Shown: positions 7,781 to 17,251, numbered from the stretch's first letter. The stretch: DNA of 64,000 nucleotides from JAHEZL01 sp046074525 (GCA_046074525.1 JBJTOK010000021.1:94013-158012); one strand, 5' to 3'. Made by a program: numbers and translations. The notes: generated from the letters alone by a model not told the origin.

Positions 7781-8743
7781 CTATTTCGCCAATCCAATCT
7801 CTCTCAATCTCTGCATCAAAAACTGCTCCACCGTAGCATCTTCAAATTTCTTTGGATGTTCAGAATCAATGCAGGATGGCAAACAGGTCAGATCCATATC
7901 AGGATTGCCATGCATGAAAAAAGGAATGGAATAACGCGGCATTCCGGCCTTTGCGCTTGCCGGGTTTACTACGCGGTGATGTGTGGATTTCAGTTTGCCA
8001 TTGGTAAGGCGTTCAAGCATATCGCCTACATTCACTACCAATTGTTCAGGAACAGCCGTAATCGGAATCCATTTACCGTCCTGGCGCTTTACTTCGAGTC
8101 CTTCGGCGCTGGCCCCCATTAAAATAGTGATAAGGTTGATGTCGCCATGTTCAGCAGCACGCACTGCGCCTGATGAAGCTTCTTCCTGCGTTAAAGGATA
8201 GTAGTGGATGGGGCGGAGGATACTGATGCCTTTATCAACTTTATCCTCGAAATAATTTTCATCCAGTTGAAGGTAAAGGGCCAGTGCTTTTAACAATGTT
8301 CGACCAACTTTTTCCAGTTGCTGGTAGGTTTCCAGGGTATATTTCCCGAAATCAGGAGTTTCCTGCGGAAGAATATTCTCCTGGTAATGCTCACTGCTGC
8401 TGCCGGGGATGGCTCGGCCGATATGATAAAATTCCTTCAGGTCGCCTATTTTTCTGCCTGAGGCGTGTTCCATCATTTTTCCTGTGTAGCCTCGCTGACC
8501 GTGGGTTCGGGCACCATCATATTTGGCTTTCACTTCTTGTGGAAGAGCAAAAAAAGCTTTGATATTCTGATATAATTTTTCTTGTAATTCATCACCGAAG
8601 CCGTGGTTTTTTACGGCAATAAATCCGATATTATGGTAAGCCTCTCCGATTCCTTCGGCGAACTTCTTTTTTGCATAGGCATCGCCTTTGGTAAAGTCCT
8701 TTAAATCAAAGGAAGGTATGGTGTCGTATAGTATTTCTGGCAT
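7781..8743 (-). CDS. Isopenicillin-N-synthase-like 2-oxoglutarate/Fe(II) oxygenase
   Basis: This 320-residue protein belongs to the isopenicillin N synthase/2OG oxygenase superfamily. It has the N-terminal DIOX_N-type region (PSFDLKDF, IGFIAVKNHG) and a jelly-roll core. The iron triad reads H199-x-D201 (EHGD) and H256 (THHRVVNP). The 2OG-binding R270-x-S272 (PRYS) is present. All catalytic residues are intact, so it should be an active hydroxylase or oxidase. The substrate cannot be told, and no biosynthetic cluster surrounds it. It is divergent from a nitroreductase gene 33 bases away, so the two may share control. Confidence 0.88.
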   Translation of the reverse strand: MPEILYDTIPSFDLKDFTKGDAYAKKKFAEGIGEAYHNIGFIAVKNHGFGDELQEKLYQNIKAFFALPQEVKAKYDGARTHGQRGYTGKMMEHASGRKIGDLKEFYHIGRAIPGSSSEHYQENILPQETPDFGKYTLETYQQLEKVGRTLLKALALYLQLDENYFEDKVDKGISILRPIHYYPLTQEEASSGAVRAAEHGDINLITILMGASAEGLEVKRQDGKWIPITAVPEQLVVNVGDMLERLTNGKLKSTHHRVVNPASAKAGMPRYSIPFFMHGNPDMDLTCLPSCIDSEHPKKFEDATVEQFLMQRLREIGLAK

Positions 8744-8776
8744 TTTGAAGTATATTTATTCCGAAGTTATGAATTT

Positions 8777-9364
8777 ATGAAGTACAATTTAAGTGAGTTA
8801 AGAGAAATTATCCGCAACAGGCGCACCATCAAGCCTGAAGATTTTTCTTCGCGAAAAGTCCATAAGGAAATAGTAGTTGAAATATTAAACAATGCTTTGT
8901 GGGCACCCACCCATGGCATGACCCAACCCTGGTTTTTCAAGGTTTTCATGAATGAGGGTATTCCCCGTTTAGCCGATTTCCTGGCCGATACTTATAAAGC
9001 ACAAACTGCTCCGGAGCATTTCCTTGAAAAAAAATACGAGCAGTTGCGTTCCCGTCCTCGACTCGCTTCGGTGGCCATTGCCGTTTGCATGAAGCGCCAG
9101 GACATCGAGAAAATACCCGAAGTAGAAGAAATAGAAGCAGTGGCCTGTGCAGTGCAGAATATGCATTTGACTGCCACAGCTTACGGATTGGGCGGCTATT
9201 GGAGCAGTCCGGAAGTAATGTATTCCGACGCGATGAAAAAATTCTTAAATCTCGATAAAAAAGATCGCTGTCTGGGCATCTTTTATCTTGGCTATCCTTC
9301 ATCTGAATGGCCCTCTAGCCACAGGCGCCCTTTGGAGTACCAGAGTGAATGGATAGAGGAATAG
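8777..9364 (+). CDS. Nitroreductase-family protein
   Basis: This 195-residue flavoprotein of the nitroreductase family has the N-terminal RRTIKPEDFS start, ILNNALWAPTHGMTQPWFFKV for FMN binding, and GLGGYWSSP plus FYLGYP near the C-terminus. These FMN enzymes reduce nitro compounds, quinones or related acceptors using NAD(P)H. The length is normal. It is divergent from the oxygenase gene. The physiological substrate is unknown. Confidence 0.88.
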   Translation: MKYNLSELREIIRNRRTIKPEDFSSRKVHKEIVVEILNNALWAPTHGMTQPWFFKVFMNEGIPRLADFLADTYKAQTAPEHFLEKKYEQLRSRPRLASVAIAVCMKRQDIEKIPEVEEIEAVACAVQNMHLTATAYGLGGYWSSPEVMYSDAMKKFLNLDKKDRCLGIFYLGYPSSEWPSSHRRPLEYQSEWIEE

Positions 9365-9471
9365 GCTTGAAAAAAAGATTTTTTTTACTAAATTCGTCCT
9401 CCTAAAAAACAGCTTGGACCGGAACCTTGGAAGAATTATTGCAGTTAAAGGTTCTACACAAAAGAGTAACT

Positions 9472-10287
9472 ATGAAGAGTGACCGTACAGGAAAAGGGCT
9501 TAAAGCAAGTGCATTCAGGTTTGTTTCTATAAGTCTGTGGGGTGTTCTGCCCGGTGGTGCACAAAGAAGGATTTCCAGGACTTACGCCAATATTTACAAT
9601 AAAAAATGGACCAAGCATTTGATTAAGCCTTATTGTAAAGCCCATTACGAAGACCCTAATTATTTAGATAACTATCTCCCTGCCAGTAGGGCCACCGAAT
9701 ACAGAAGTTTCCAGGATTTTTTCACCCGTGTTTTAAAAACTCCGCCGCGAATCATGAGCGAGGCTGTGTGGGCCTGTGAAGGTTTGTTATGCGAGTATGG
9801 CAAGGTGAAAGAACTGAACCTGGTAAAGGTAAAAGGCGAAAAGCGACACCTCCGCACCGTTTTTGGTGAGGGTGGGCAAGCTATCCCTGATGATTATTAT
9901 TTTTCCAACGTGTTTTTACACAACAATAACTACCACAGGATACACGCCCCTGTGGAAGGAACAGTAAAAAGAATTGAGCATATTCCAGGGGATCTGGTGC
10001 TGCTGCGTCCATGGGCTTATAAAGAACCTTCTTTACCAGCCTTGAGAAACGAGCGCATCAATGTGGATATTGAAGATAAGAAAGGAAGGAAGTGGTACAT
10101 GAGTATAGTTGGTGGTCCCGGTGTGGGAAGCATCGTTTTGGCCAGTGGTACTTTTGTGGGTGCTTCTGTCATGATCGGGGAGGAGCTCGCAACTTTCCTC
10201 CTGGGTTCAACCTGCTGCATTGCTTCTCCGGATCCTTGTGTTACTGCTAAAGTAGGCGATCAGGTAGAAATGGGTGAACCTTTATAA
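9472..10287 (+). CDS. psd: Phosphatidylserine decarboxylase
   Basis: The enzyme converts phosphatidylserine to phosphatidylethanolamine. The self-cleavage site LGST is at residues 244-247 of a 271-residue product, close to the C-terminus. S246 would become the pyruvoyl group of the alpha chain. FHxxNYHRIHAPVEG-type residues (NNNYHRIHAPVEG) upstream are conserved. I chose the ATG at 9472 over an in-frame TTG at 9427, which would add 15 residues without family support. The LysE-type gene starts one base after the stop. The length suits the longer proenzyme class found in fungi and some bacteria. Confidence 0.9.
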   Translation: MKSDRTGKGLKASAFRFVSISLWGVLPGGAQRRISRTYANIYNKKWTKHLIKPYCKAHYEDPNYLDNYLPASRATEYRSFQDFFTRVLKTPPRIMSEAVWACEGLLCEYGKVKELNLVKVKGEKRHLRTVFGEGGQAIPDDYYFSNVFLHNNNYHRIHAPVEGTVKRIEHIPGDLVLLRPWAYKEPSLPALRNERINVDIEDKKGRKWYMSIVGGPGVGSIVLASGTFVGASVMIGEELATFLLGSTCCIASPDPCVTAKVGDQVEMGEPL

Positions 10288-10288
10288 G

Positions 10289-10972
10289 ATGCTGATAATT
10301 GTAGGGTTAATCTTTGTTTTATTTGTTTTTGGAATTGCTTCCGGATTTGTTTCCTCAACGCCTTTAGGCCCAATAAATCTTTTAATTGCCGATCATTATT
10401 TAGCCAGACCGCGTTTGGCTGTTATCCCCTTCATTGTAGGTATTATTGTTGCCGATGTGCTGGTTGCTTTCCTGGCCTTTTGGGGCTATCATGTTTTTGT
10501 TGAAAAAAGTAGCATTGGGTCATGGGTAGCCATCGTTGGTGGATTGATCGTTGTTGCACTGGGGGTGATGGGCCTTGTAAGCGCCAGTAAATCAAAAAAC
10601 AGTTCGGTTGAAAATCATAAGCCTCTTCCTAAAACAGCTGGCAAAAAATCACTTGATTTTTTAAAAGGGGTAGTATTGTGCGGGTTTAATCCCGGATTGC
10701 TCTTCTTTTGGATACTAATGGCATCTGTATTGGAAGGTATAACCGACAGCTTGTTCGGGAAAGACTTTGAGTACAATACTTTTTATTTTTCATTGGTATT
10801 GATCGGCATCACTATTGGAGAGATTCTCTGGTTTATGCTTTTCATCCGCCTTTTAAAAATCGGTGCCCAGAAGTTCAGTAATAAAATTCTTTTTTATATC
10901 CGCTTTAGTATTTCCGCCCTCCTTGTTCTTCTTGGATTTTACCTCATCCTGGTTGAAGGGAAGCTATTTTAA
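10289..10972 (+). CDS. LysE-family transporter
   Basis: This 227-residue membrane protein has about six hydrophobic segments. It opens with a first helix followed by SSTPLGPINLLIADHYLARPR, the PGP-like loop of LysE/RhtB exporters. LysE proteins export amino acids or related small metabolites by proton exchange. The ATG at 10289 lies one base after the psd stop, so the genes form an operon, although a functional tie between lipid decarboxylation and this exporter is not obvious. An in-frame GTG at 10274 is the less likely start. Confidence 0.8.
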   Translation: MLIIVGLIFVLFVFGIASGFVSSTPLGPINLLIADHYLARPRLAVIPFIVGIIVADVLVAFLAFWGYHVFVEKSSIGSWVAIVGGLIVVALGVMGLVSASKSKNSSVENHKPLPKTAGKKSLDFLKGVVLCGFNPGLLFFWILMASVLEGITDSLFGKDFEYNTFYFSLVLIGITIGEILWFMLFIRLLKIGAQKFSNKILFYIRFSISALLVLLGFYLILVEGKLF

Positions 10973-11050
10973 TTCCTCTTTTATTTTACAATTTTCGGAA
11001 CATCTTTTTCTTTTCCTCCGTACTTATGGATGTATTTAATTTGATGACCT

Positions 11051-11272
11051 ATGAAGTTAAGAATTGAGAATAGCTCACAGTACAACGAGGTTTTAAAAAA
11101 GATTGATTATTTACTCGATAAAGATATGTTGAACGATCGCCAGTCGGATATGCTGAAAACGCTTTTATCTGCTGTGGACCTTTACCAAATGAAATTGTAT
11201 AAAAATCAGTTGCCGGCCTCTATCAAACTGGTCAACGATTTTATGATAGCACAACAGATATTTAAGAACTAG
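11051..11272 (+). CDS. Small protein resembling the N-terminal domain of HigA-type antitoxins
   Basis: The product has 73 residues and is mostly helical. The pattern of a tyrosine followed by LKKIDYLLDK, LKTLLSAVDLYQ and a final MIAQQIF resembles the helical N-terminal segment of COG5499 HigA-like antitoxins, which normally precedes a helix-turn-helix. Here no DNA-binding domain follows, because a stop and a strong terminator come next. No toxin gene is adjacent. It may be a trimmed antitoxin remnant or an independent small helical protein. The assignment is by eye and tentative. Confidence 0.55.
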   Translation: MKLRIENSSQYNEVLKKIDYLLDKDMLNDRQSDMLKTLLSAVDLYQMKLYKNQLPASIKLVNDFMIAQQIFKN

Positions 11273-11296
11273 GGGAGTGTATTAAGCTAACAGGCT

Positions 11297-11330
11297 AAAA
11301 AGCCCTTCGCCGAGAGATGAAGGGCTTTTT
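11297..11330. terminator. Bidirectional intrinsic terminator
   Basis: AAAAAGCCCTTC (11297-11308) pairs with GAAGGGCTTTTT (11319-11330). The A-run on one side and the T-run on the other allow it to end both the small gene and the convergent 1376-residue surface protein gene. Confidence 0.9.
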
Positions 11331-11355
11331 TATTGGTAGTTGTTTATTGGTTAAC

Positions 11356-14300
11356 TTATCTGATGAGGCTTACCCTGCCTACTTCCTGACGGATCTTGCC
11401 GCCGTCTTTCCAGTCCGACCAGTACTTGTACTTGATTTTCCATACATATACATCAACTTGTGCATCGCGCAGGTCATTGTATTTTTTACCATTCCAGCCT
11501 TCGGTCATGTTCTTGCTGTGGAAGATCACTTCTCCCCAACGGTCGAATATGAACAATTCGAAATCGTATATATTTTCCCCCTGAACATAGAATACATCGT
11601 TGTTTCCGTCATTGTTAGGGGTGAAGGCAGTTGGCGTAAAGATCGATGACGGACAATCTTCGGTGATGGTCAGCTCATCGGTGGATTTGCAACCATAGTC
11701 GCTCACAAGATCCACGGAATAGGTGCCGTCTTTCGTAACGATAATGCTTTGTCCGGTCTGTCCCGTGCTCCAGTTGTACTGAGTTGCGGTCGGACCCGCA
11801 TCAAGAGTCAATTCGCGAATGGATATGAAACAAACTGTAGTGTCATCCATGCCCGTTATTTTTGGAGCTGCATGTACAATTACTTCCAATGAATCCTTAG
11901 CCGAGCAAATACCACCATTGTTGGCTGTGGCGTATACCATCCCCCCCGTTGAAACGGTATAAGTTAAGCTGTTGCTGCTGTTTCCTGTCCAGCTTAACAC
12001 AGATGAAGAAGGATTTACTGTGGCGGTGATATCTGCGCTTTCTCCTTCGCAGAGATTGATGTCCGGACCGATTTCCAGTGTCGGTACGGGGATGAAGCTG
12101 GCAGTAGCGGTATCGTAGCTCTTGCATTTGTTGGCATCAGTTACAATAACCGAATAAGCACCATCGGTGGTTACATTGATGGTTTGCGAGCTGGCTGCGT
12201 TGCTCCACAGGTAAGTTGCTCCTGTATTTCCAGCATCAAAAGTTGTAGATGTTCCGCCACAACCGCTGTAATCAGCGCCAAGGTTCACCGTTGGGTTCGC
12301 ATTAACAGTCAGCGTAGTGCTTGTTGAAGCAGAGCAGCCATTGGCATCTTCAACACTAACATTATATGTTCCGGCAATGCCCACGCTGATTGGATTAGCT
12401 GTACTTATGAAATTGTTCGGTCCCGTCCAGGCATAAGCATCATAGTTTCCTGCTGAGAAGGAATGGTTTTGTCCCTGACAAACCTCGCCGTCGGCGACAG
12501 TCGGAGTAGGTAGCGGATTCACCGTCAATGCCACATCGTCATCGCCCTGGCACCCCATGGGATCGGCAACATGCACGTGATAGCTTCCCGCATCTGAAAC
12601 AGTAACCGGGTTGGTGGCGCTGGTATAGCCATTTGGTCCTGTCCAGGCGTAAGTAACACCCGCACCCGAATAGTTAGCGGTGAAAGTAGCCGTTTCTCCG
12701 TCGCAGATAGCAATATCATTCCCCAGATTGATGGTGAGATTGGCGTTCACGTTTACGTTGATGGCATCGGAAGTCTTACAGCCATTGCCATTGGTTACGG
12801 TCACGTTATATGTTCCACCCTCACTCACAGTAATCGGATTGCTGGAGCTGGTATAATTGTTCGGCCCGGTCCAGGCGAAAGTAGCACCTGCATTAGCGGC
12901 ATCAATAGAGGTAGTTCCGCCAGGACAAATGGTTTTGTCCGGACCGAGGTTTACGGTTGGTTTCGCATTTACGGTTAAGATGCCCGTGGCAGCAGCTTTA
13001 CAACCCTTGGCATCTGTGACCAGCACAGTATAGTTACCGGCGGTTGTGCCAGAGGTTGTTTGCGCGGTTCCTGTACCATTGGCACTCCAAAGGTATGCAG
13101 TGTAAGACCCAGCATCAAAAGTAGCGGCTGGATCACCATCGCAAATGGTTTTATTGGCTAAAGTAGGAGTAGGTAAGGCATTTACAGTTAAAACACCTGT
13201 GGCAGATGCTTTACAGCCTTTGGCATCGGTCACTTGTACGGTATAGTTACCGGCTGTTGTGCCGCTGGTGGTTTGGGCTGTTCCCGTACCGTTAGCGCTC
13301 CAAACATAGGAAGCGTAAGACCCTGCATCGAAAGTAGCAGCAGGATCGCCTGCGCAAATTTCTTTGTTGGCAACAGTAGGAGTAGGCAAAGCATTTACAG
13401 TTAAAACGCCAGTGGCTGAAGCTTTGCAGCCTTTGGCATCGGTCACCTCTACGGTATAGTTACCAGCTGTAGTACCGGTGGTGGTTTGAGCAGTTCCTGT
13501 ACCATTGGCACTCCAGAGATAAGCCGTGTAAGACCCTGCATCGAAAGTAGCGGCAGGATCTCCTGCGCAAATGGTTTTATTGGCTACAGTTGGTTTAGGC
13601 AAAGCATTCACAGTAAGAACTCCTGTGGCCGAAGCCTTGCAACCTTTGGCATCGGTTACTTGCACAGTGTAGTTACCGGCTGTAGTACCGGTAGTAGTTT
13701 GCGCTGTTCCCGTACCGTTAGCGCTCCAAACATAAGCAGTATAAGACCCAGCATCGAAAGTAGCAGCAGGATCGCCGGCACAGATTTCTTTGTCGGCTAC
13801 GGTTGGAGTAGGTAAGGCATTGACAATAACGGTTCTTTCTGAATATTTAGGACAGCTCGCATCGGCCGGAGCCGGATTTAAAGTATGTCGCAGTACATAA
13901 GAACCAGGTATAGTATTCAGGTTGGCAGCACTAAACGTAGTTCCGCTGATGGTAGCGGGATTGGCACCTGCAGGCGCGCTTTGCACCGTCCATGTTCCTG
14001 GTGCCGATGTAGCAGTAAGCATTGTCGTGAGATCCAGTGTTGTACCAACGCAAATCGGTCCGCCATTTTTCAATGTAGTGTCGAGACAAGTTACTGCACA
14101 GGTCTTTACTTCAATAAAGATGGTATCATCAACACTACATTTTGTAAAGATGATGCGGTGATTTCCTACACCGGCCGTTGCAGGATTGAAAACTCCTGTA
14201 CCTGCGTTGATACATGCGCCACAGGTTGCAGTATATACGCTGGCAGGTGTTCCTGAAGGATCTTCGGCATCGAGTCCGCTGCACAGCCATTTGGTCGCTA

Positions 14301-15486
14301 AATCAACAGGTGCATCAGTAGTACAGAAAGGTCCCACCTCCTGGATATCCGGTTCCTCCTGAGGAGGAAGATACATCGTTGGTAAACCAAGGTTGGATGA
14401 ACCAAGAGAAGCGGATGAGGTTAAGCCTGTTCCTGAGTTAAGATTTCCGCTGATGCGGCGTAAACCGCTACCGCTGCTCGACATATACAATGTTCCATCA
14501 GCACCCAGTTCAATGCTGGAATGGGCACCTGGACCGATACCGGCTATCCATTGGAAAGAAGCGGTCATGGTAGCAGAGTTACCTGAGGAAACATCAACCA
14601 TTCCGAGTTTACCATCCGTTGATCCTATATAAAGTTTTGAGTTATCGGGAGAGAAAATGATATCGTAAGGATTTTCTCCTGATCCTTCAGGAGAGCAGTC
14701 CCTGGCGTTAGAGATCACACCCGTTGTATTGTTAAAATCGTGATAGGTTATTTCGCCACCGCTATTTGGCCAGTAATCCGAATGCCCTTGTGCAAAATGC
14801 TTTCCATCCCATGAGAAAGCCATGCCGCCTCTTTCCCTGTTGCCATCTACGTTAACGGCACCTGTGGAGACCACAGGGGTAGTTACCAGTCCTGTACATT
14901 TAAGTAAATAAGTGTTGAAATTAGTGGAGCCGGAAACCTGTACGGCAATCCATACATCTACGCCATTACTGTGGGTAGTAGCTGCAATTCCTTCGGTAGT
15001 TCTGTAACTTCCCAGGCGTGTTGGCCCCGAAAGCAGATTTCCGTTTTTATCAAAAGTAAAATAATTCAATCCTATCGTTCCACTTAAGGCATCATCGGTG
15101 GTAAAGATGTGGTAAACATTGGGATTTAAAGGGTGGCGAACGGTTATTACCCCCTGGGCAGCGCTACCTTTGGTGGCACCATTTTCATTTCCTTCGAGAA
15201 GGGCACTGGATTTAAGGGTACCAGCCGCATTCCATAGCTCGCGTCCATTAGTGTAAAACAAAAGATTTCCCTGATCGTCGCTGGCGGCGGATACGCCTTC
15301 ATAAGATTGTTGTGTTGTATTTGTTGTGACAGCATCTGTAGAAGAGTTGATCAGATTCCCATTCCCGAAATACCAATTTCTGTGTGAAGGCCATTCCCAT
15401 GGATTTTTACTTGTTGTAGGACAGGATTGCGAGTAGGATGTGTAGCATAATAATCCCACTAAAAGAGTGAGTAGTAGTTTCTTCAT
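11356..15486 (-). CDS. Large secreted repeat protein with gliding-motility-type C-terminal domain (T9SS cargo)
   Basis: This 1376-residue exported protein has a signal peptide (residues 1-20, ending SYSQ). A beta-propeller-like N-terminal part of about 370 residues follows (DDQGNLLFYTNGRELW, FSPDNSKLYIGS). Next come many Ig/PKD-like modules with the pattern TYLWSN..G.Y.V.VTDANGC. Residues about 557-840 are four nearly identical 71-residue modules. The last 90 residues (FTPTAFTPNNDGNNDVF, FIFDRWGEVIF, GWNG, YVWKIKY) form the gliding-motility-associated C-terminal sorting domain recognised by the type IX secretion system. It is probably a cell-surface adhesin. Spacing to convergent genes is short and a terminator lies just downstream. 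Confidence 0.9.
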   Translation of the reverse strand: MKKLLLTLLVGLLCYTSYSQSCPTTSKNPWEWPSHRNWYFGNGNLINSSTDAVTTNTTQQSYEGVSAASDDQGNLLFYTNGRELWNAAGTLKSSALLEGNENGATKGSAAQGVITVRHPLNPNVYHIFTTDDALSGTIGLNYFTFDKNGNLLSGPTRLGSYRTTEGIAATTHSNGVDVWIAVQVSGSTNFNTYLLKCTGLVTTPVVSTGAVNVDGNRERGGMAFSWDGKHFAQGHSDYWPNSGGEITYHDFNNTTGVISNARDCSPEGSGENPYDIIFSPDNSKLYIGSTDGKLGMVDVSSGNSATMTASFQWIAGIGPGAHSSIELGADGTLYMSSSGSGLRRISGNLNSGTGLTSSASLGSSNLGLPTMYLPPQEEPDIQEVGPFCTTDAPVDLATKWLCSGLDAEDPSGTPASVYTATCGACINAGTGVFNPATAGVGNHRIIFTKCSVDDTIFIEVKTCAVTCLDTTLKNGGPICVGTTLDLTTMLTATSAPGTWTVQSAPAGANPATISGTTFSAANLNTIPGSYVLRHTLNPAPADASCPKYSERTVIVNALPTPTVADKEICAGDPAATFDAGSYTAYVWSANGTGTAQTTTGTTAGNYTVQVTDAKGCKASATGVLTVNALPKPTVANKTICAGDPAATFDAGSYTAYLWSANGTGTAQTTTGTTAGNYTVEVTDAKGCKASATGVLTVNALPTPTVANKEICAGDPAATFDAGSYASYVWSANGTGTAQTTSGTTAGNYTVQVTDAKGCKASATGVLTVNALPTPTLANKTICDGDPAATFDAGSYTAYLWSANGTGTAQTTSGTTAGNYTVLVTDAKGCKAAATGILTVNAKPTVNLGPDKTICPGGTTSIDAANAGATFAWTGPNNYTSSSNPITVSEGGTYNVTVTNGNGCKTSDAINVNVNANLTINLGNDIAICDGETATFTANYSGAGVTYAWTGPNGYTSATNPVTVSDAGSYHVHVADPMGCQGDDDVALTVNPLPTPTVADGEVCQGQNHSFSAGNYDAYAWTGPNNFISTANPISVGIAGTYNVSVEDANGCSASTSTTLTVNANPTVNLGADYSGCGGTSTTFDAGNTGATYLWSNAASSQTINVTTDGAYSVIVTDANKCKSYDTATASFIPVPTLEIGPDINLCEGESADITATVNPSSSVLSWTGNSSNSLTYTVSTGGMVYATANNGGICSAKDSLEVIVHAAPKITGMDDTTVCFISIRELTLDAGPTATQYNWSTGQTGQSIIVTKDGTYSVDLVSDYGCKSTDELTITEDCPSSIFTPTAFTPNNDGNNDVFYVQGENIYDFELFIFDRWGEVIFHSKNMTEGWNGKKYNDLRDAQVDVYVWKIKYKYWSDWKDGGKIRQEVGRVSLIR
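12968..13819 (-). repeat. Four 213-bp in-frame tandem repeats
   Basis: The same boundary (the codons for TVNALP) recurs at 12968, 13181, 13394, 13607 and 13820, exactly 213 bases apart, giving four units of 71 codons. The units encode almost the same protein (EICAGDPAATFDAGSY, VWSANGTGTAQTT) with mostly silent differences. The high DNA identity suggests recent duplication, and copy number may vary by recombination. Confidence 0.92.
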
Positions 15487-15574
15487 AGCTGTAGTATTCG
15501 AGTGCCCCTTGTTCTTAAATATAAGACAATTTTGCCGGAATAAACGTTACAGCAGAAGGATTTTTTTAGAAAAT

Positions 15575-15590
15575 TACGGGTAAAACCGTA
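15575..15590 (-). terminator. Weak hairpin after prfC
   Basis: On the minus strand TACGG and CCGTA form a 5-base stem with a 6-base loop a few bases after the prfC stop. A T-rich stretch follows. It is a weak terminator candidate. Confidence 0.4.
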
Positions 15591-15593
15591 GGG

Positions 15594-17180
15594 TTATGCG
15601 TCGAACTCCGAAGTAAAGTGGAAGGCTATATCCGGGTATTTTTCCTTAGAGATATCAATGGAGTAGGCGGAATCGGCAAGGAAAACATCTTTGCCATCCT
15701 TGTCCCTAGCCATGTAAGGTGCCTTGCGCATCTTGAAGTCGGCCAGTTGCTCTTTATTGTTACTTGATATCCAGCAGGCTTTATGCAATTGCACAGGTTC
15801 GTAGGCACAAAGCGCACCGTATTCATGCTGGAGACGGTATTGGATCACCTCAAACTGGAGCTGACCGACGGTGCCGATGATTTTGCGACCGTTTTGCACG
15901 CGGATGAACAACTGGGCCACCCCTTCATCCATCAGCTGATCGATGCCTTTCGCCAATTGCTTGGCCTTCATAGGGTCGGCATTTTCAATATACTGGAAAA
16001 GTTCAGGGGAGAAGCTTGGAATGCCTTTGAAATCGAGTTTTTCCCCTTCGGTCAATGCATCGCCGATTTTAAAGTTACCGCTATCATATAAACCCACAAT
16101 ATCCCCCGGAAAAGCATCGTCAATCACTTCCTTCTTTTGTGCCATAAAGGAAGTTGGATTGGAAAATTTGAGCTGTTTGTTGTGGCGTACGTGGTAGTAA
16201 TTCGTATTTCTTTGGAACTGACCCGAGCATATTTTCACGAAAGCAATCCTGTCGCGGTGTTTAGGGTCCATGTTCGCATGGATCTTGAAGACAAAACCAG
16301 TGAATTTACTTTCGGAAGGATCAATGATTCTTTGTTCTGTTTCTTTAGGGCGGGGAGTGGGAGCGATGCGGATAAAGCAATCCAGCAATTCCTTGATACC
16401 AAAGGTATTCAGGGCACTACCAAACATCACCGGCGAAATCTCACCAGAGAGGTAGGTGTTGACATCGAATTCCGGATACACCCCATTGATCAGATCAAGA
16501 TCATCACGCAGTTGTATTGCTGCTTCGTCGCCAATGAGGGTATCCAATTCGGGATTTTGAATATCACTGATTTCAACACTTTCCTTGGCGATTTTTTGTT
16601 TGTCCGGTTCGAAGATATTCAGCTTCTTTTCAAAGATGTTGTAAACACCTTTGAGCTGTTGCCCCATACCAACAGGCCAGCTGAGCGGATGAACTTTTAC
16701 GTTGAGTTTTTTCTCTATTTCATCAAGCAGGTCAAAGGCGTCTTTTCCGGGACGGTCGACTTTATTGATGAAAATCAGCATTGGGGTATCCCTCATTTTG
16801 CAGACTTCCACCAGTTTTTCGGTTTGGGGCTCAACGCCTTTCGCCACGTCAATCACCACAATAACACTATCCACAGCAGTGAGCGTACGGTAAGTGTCTT
16901 CAGCAAAGTCTTTGTGACCGGGAGTGTCAAGGATATTGATTTTTACGCCTGAGTATTCAAAACCCATTACGGAAGTGGCCACCGAAATACCTCTCTGCTT
17001 CTCAATTTCCATCCAGTCGGAGGTAGCGGTTTTCTTGATTTTATTGGATTTTACGGCGCCGGCCGTCTGAATTGCACCACCAAACAATAATAATTTTTCC
17101 GTCAGGGTAGTTTTACCTGCATCAGGGTGACTGATGATGGCAAAGGTCCTGCGCTTCTCAATTTCTTCTTTAATACTCAT
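15594..17180 (-). CDS. prfC: Peptide chain release factor 3
   Basis: RF3 is the GTPase that removes RF1/RF2 from the ribosome after termination. The 528-residue protein has all G motifs: HPDAGKTT (P-loop), DTPGHKDF (G3) and NKVDRPGKD (G4). EF-G-like domain II and C-terminal domains follow. Length and motifs fit RF3 rather than EF-G (about 700 residues) or tetracycline-protection proteins. The start is the ATG at 17180, 4 bases after a TATATTTG promoter element, so the message is probably leaderless or nearly so. Confidence 0.95.
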   Translation of the reverse strand: MSIKEEIEKRRTFAIISHPDAGKTTLTEKLLLFGGAIQTAGAVKSNKIKKTATSDWMEIEKQRGISVATSVMGFEYSGVKINILDTPGHKDFAEDTYRTLTAVDSVIVVIDVAKGVEPQTEKLVEVCKMRDTPMLIFINKVDRPGKDAFDLLDEIEKKLNVKVHPLSWPVGMGQQLKGVYNIFEKKLNIFEPDKQKIAKESVEISDIQNPELDTLIGDEAAIQLRDDLDLINGVYPEFDVNTYLSGEISPVMFGSALNTFGIKELLDCFIRIAPTPRPKETEQRIIDPSESKFTGFVFKIHANMDPKHRDRIAFVKICSGQFQRNTNYYHVRHNKQLKFSNPTSFMAQKKEVIDDAFPGDIVGLYDSGNFKIGDALTEGEKLDFKGIPSFSPELFQYIENADPMKAKQLAKGIDQLMDEGVAQLFIRVQNGRKIIGTVGQLQFEVIQYRLQHEYGALCAYEPVQLHKACWISSNNKEQLADFKMRKAPYMARDKDGKDVFLADSAYSIDISKEKYPDIAFHFTSEFDA

Positions 17181-17184
17181 GCTG

Positions 17185-17192
17185 CAAATATA
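17185..17192 (-). promoter_or_regulatory. -7 element of prfC
   Basis: TATATTTG on the minus strand is an exact TAnnTTTG match ending only 4 bases before the prfC ATG. The predicted transcript start is almost at the start codon. No TTTG is seen at the -33 spacing. Confidence 0.55.
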
Positions 17193-17251
17193 GAGTACGT
17201 CATTCTCACTTTAGCATGAAATTTGATTTTCATCAGATATTGTAAAAATTT

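Noticed and set aside
12968..13819. Regular repeats considered as a CRISPR array
   Set aside because: Units are 213 bases, contiguous, coding and nearly identical throughout, with no spacers and no cas genes.
16137..16952. Long open frame on the plus strand (271 codons) inside prfC
   Set aside because: It lies wholly antisense to a clear RF3 gene with all G motifs, and its translation shows no recognisable domain.
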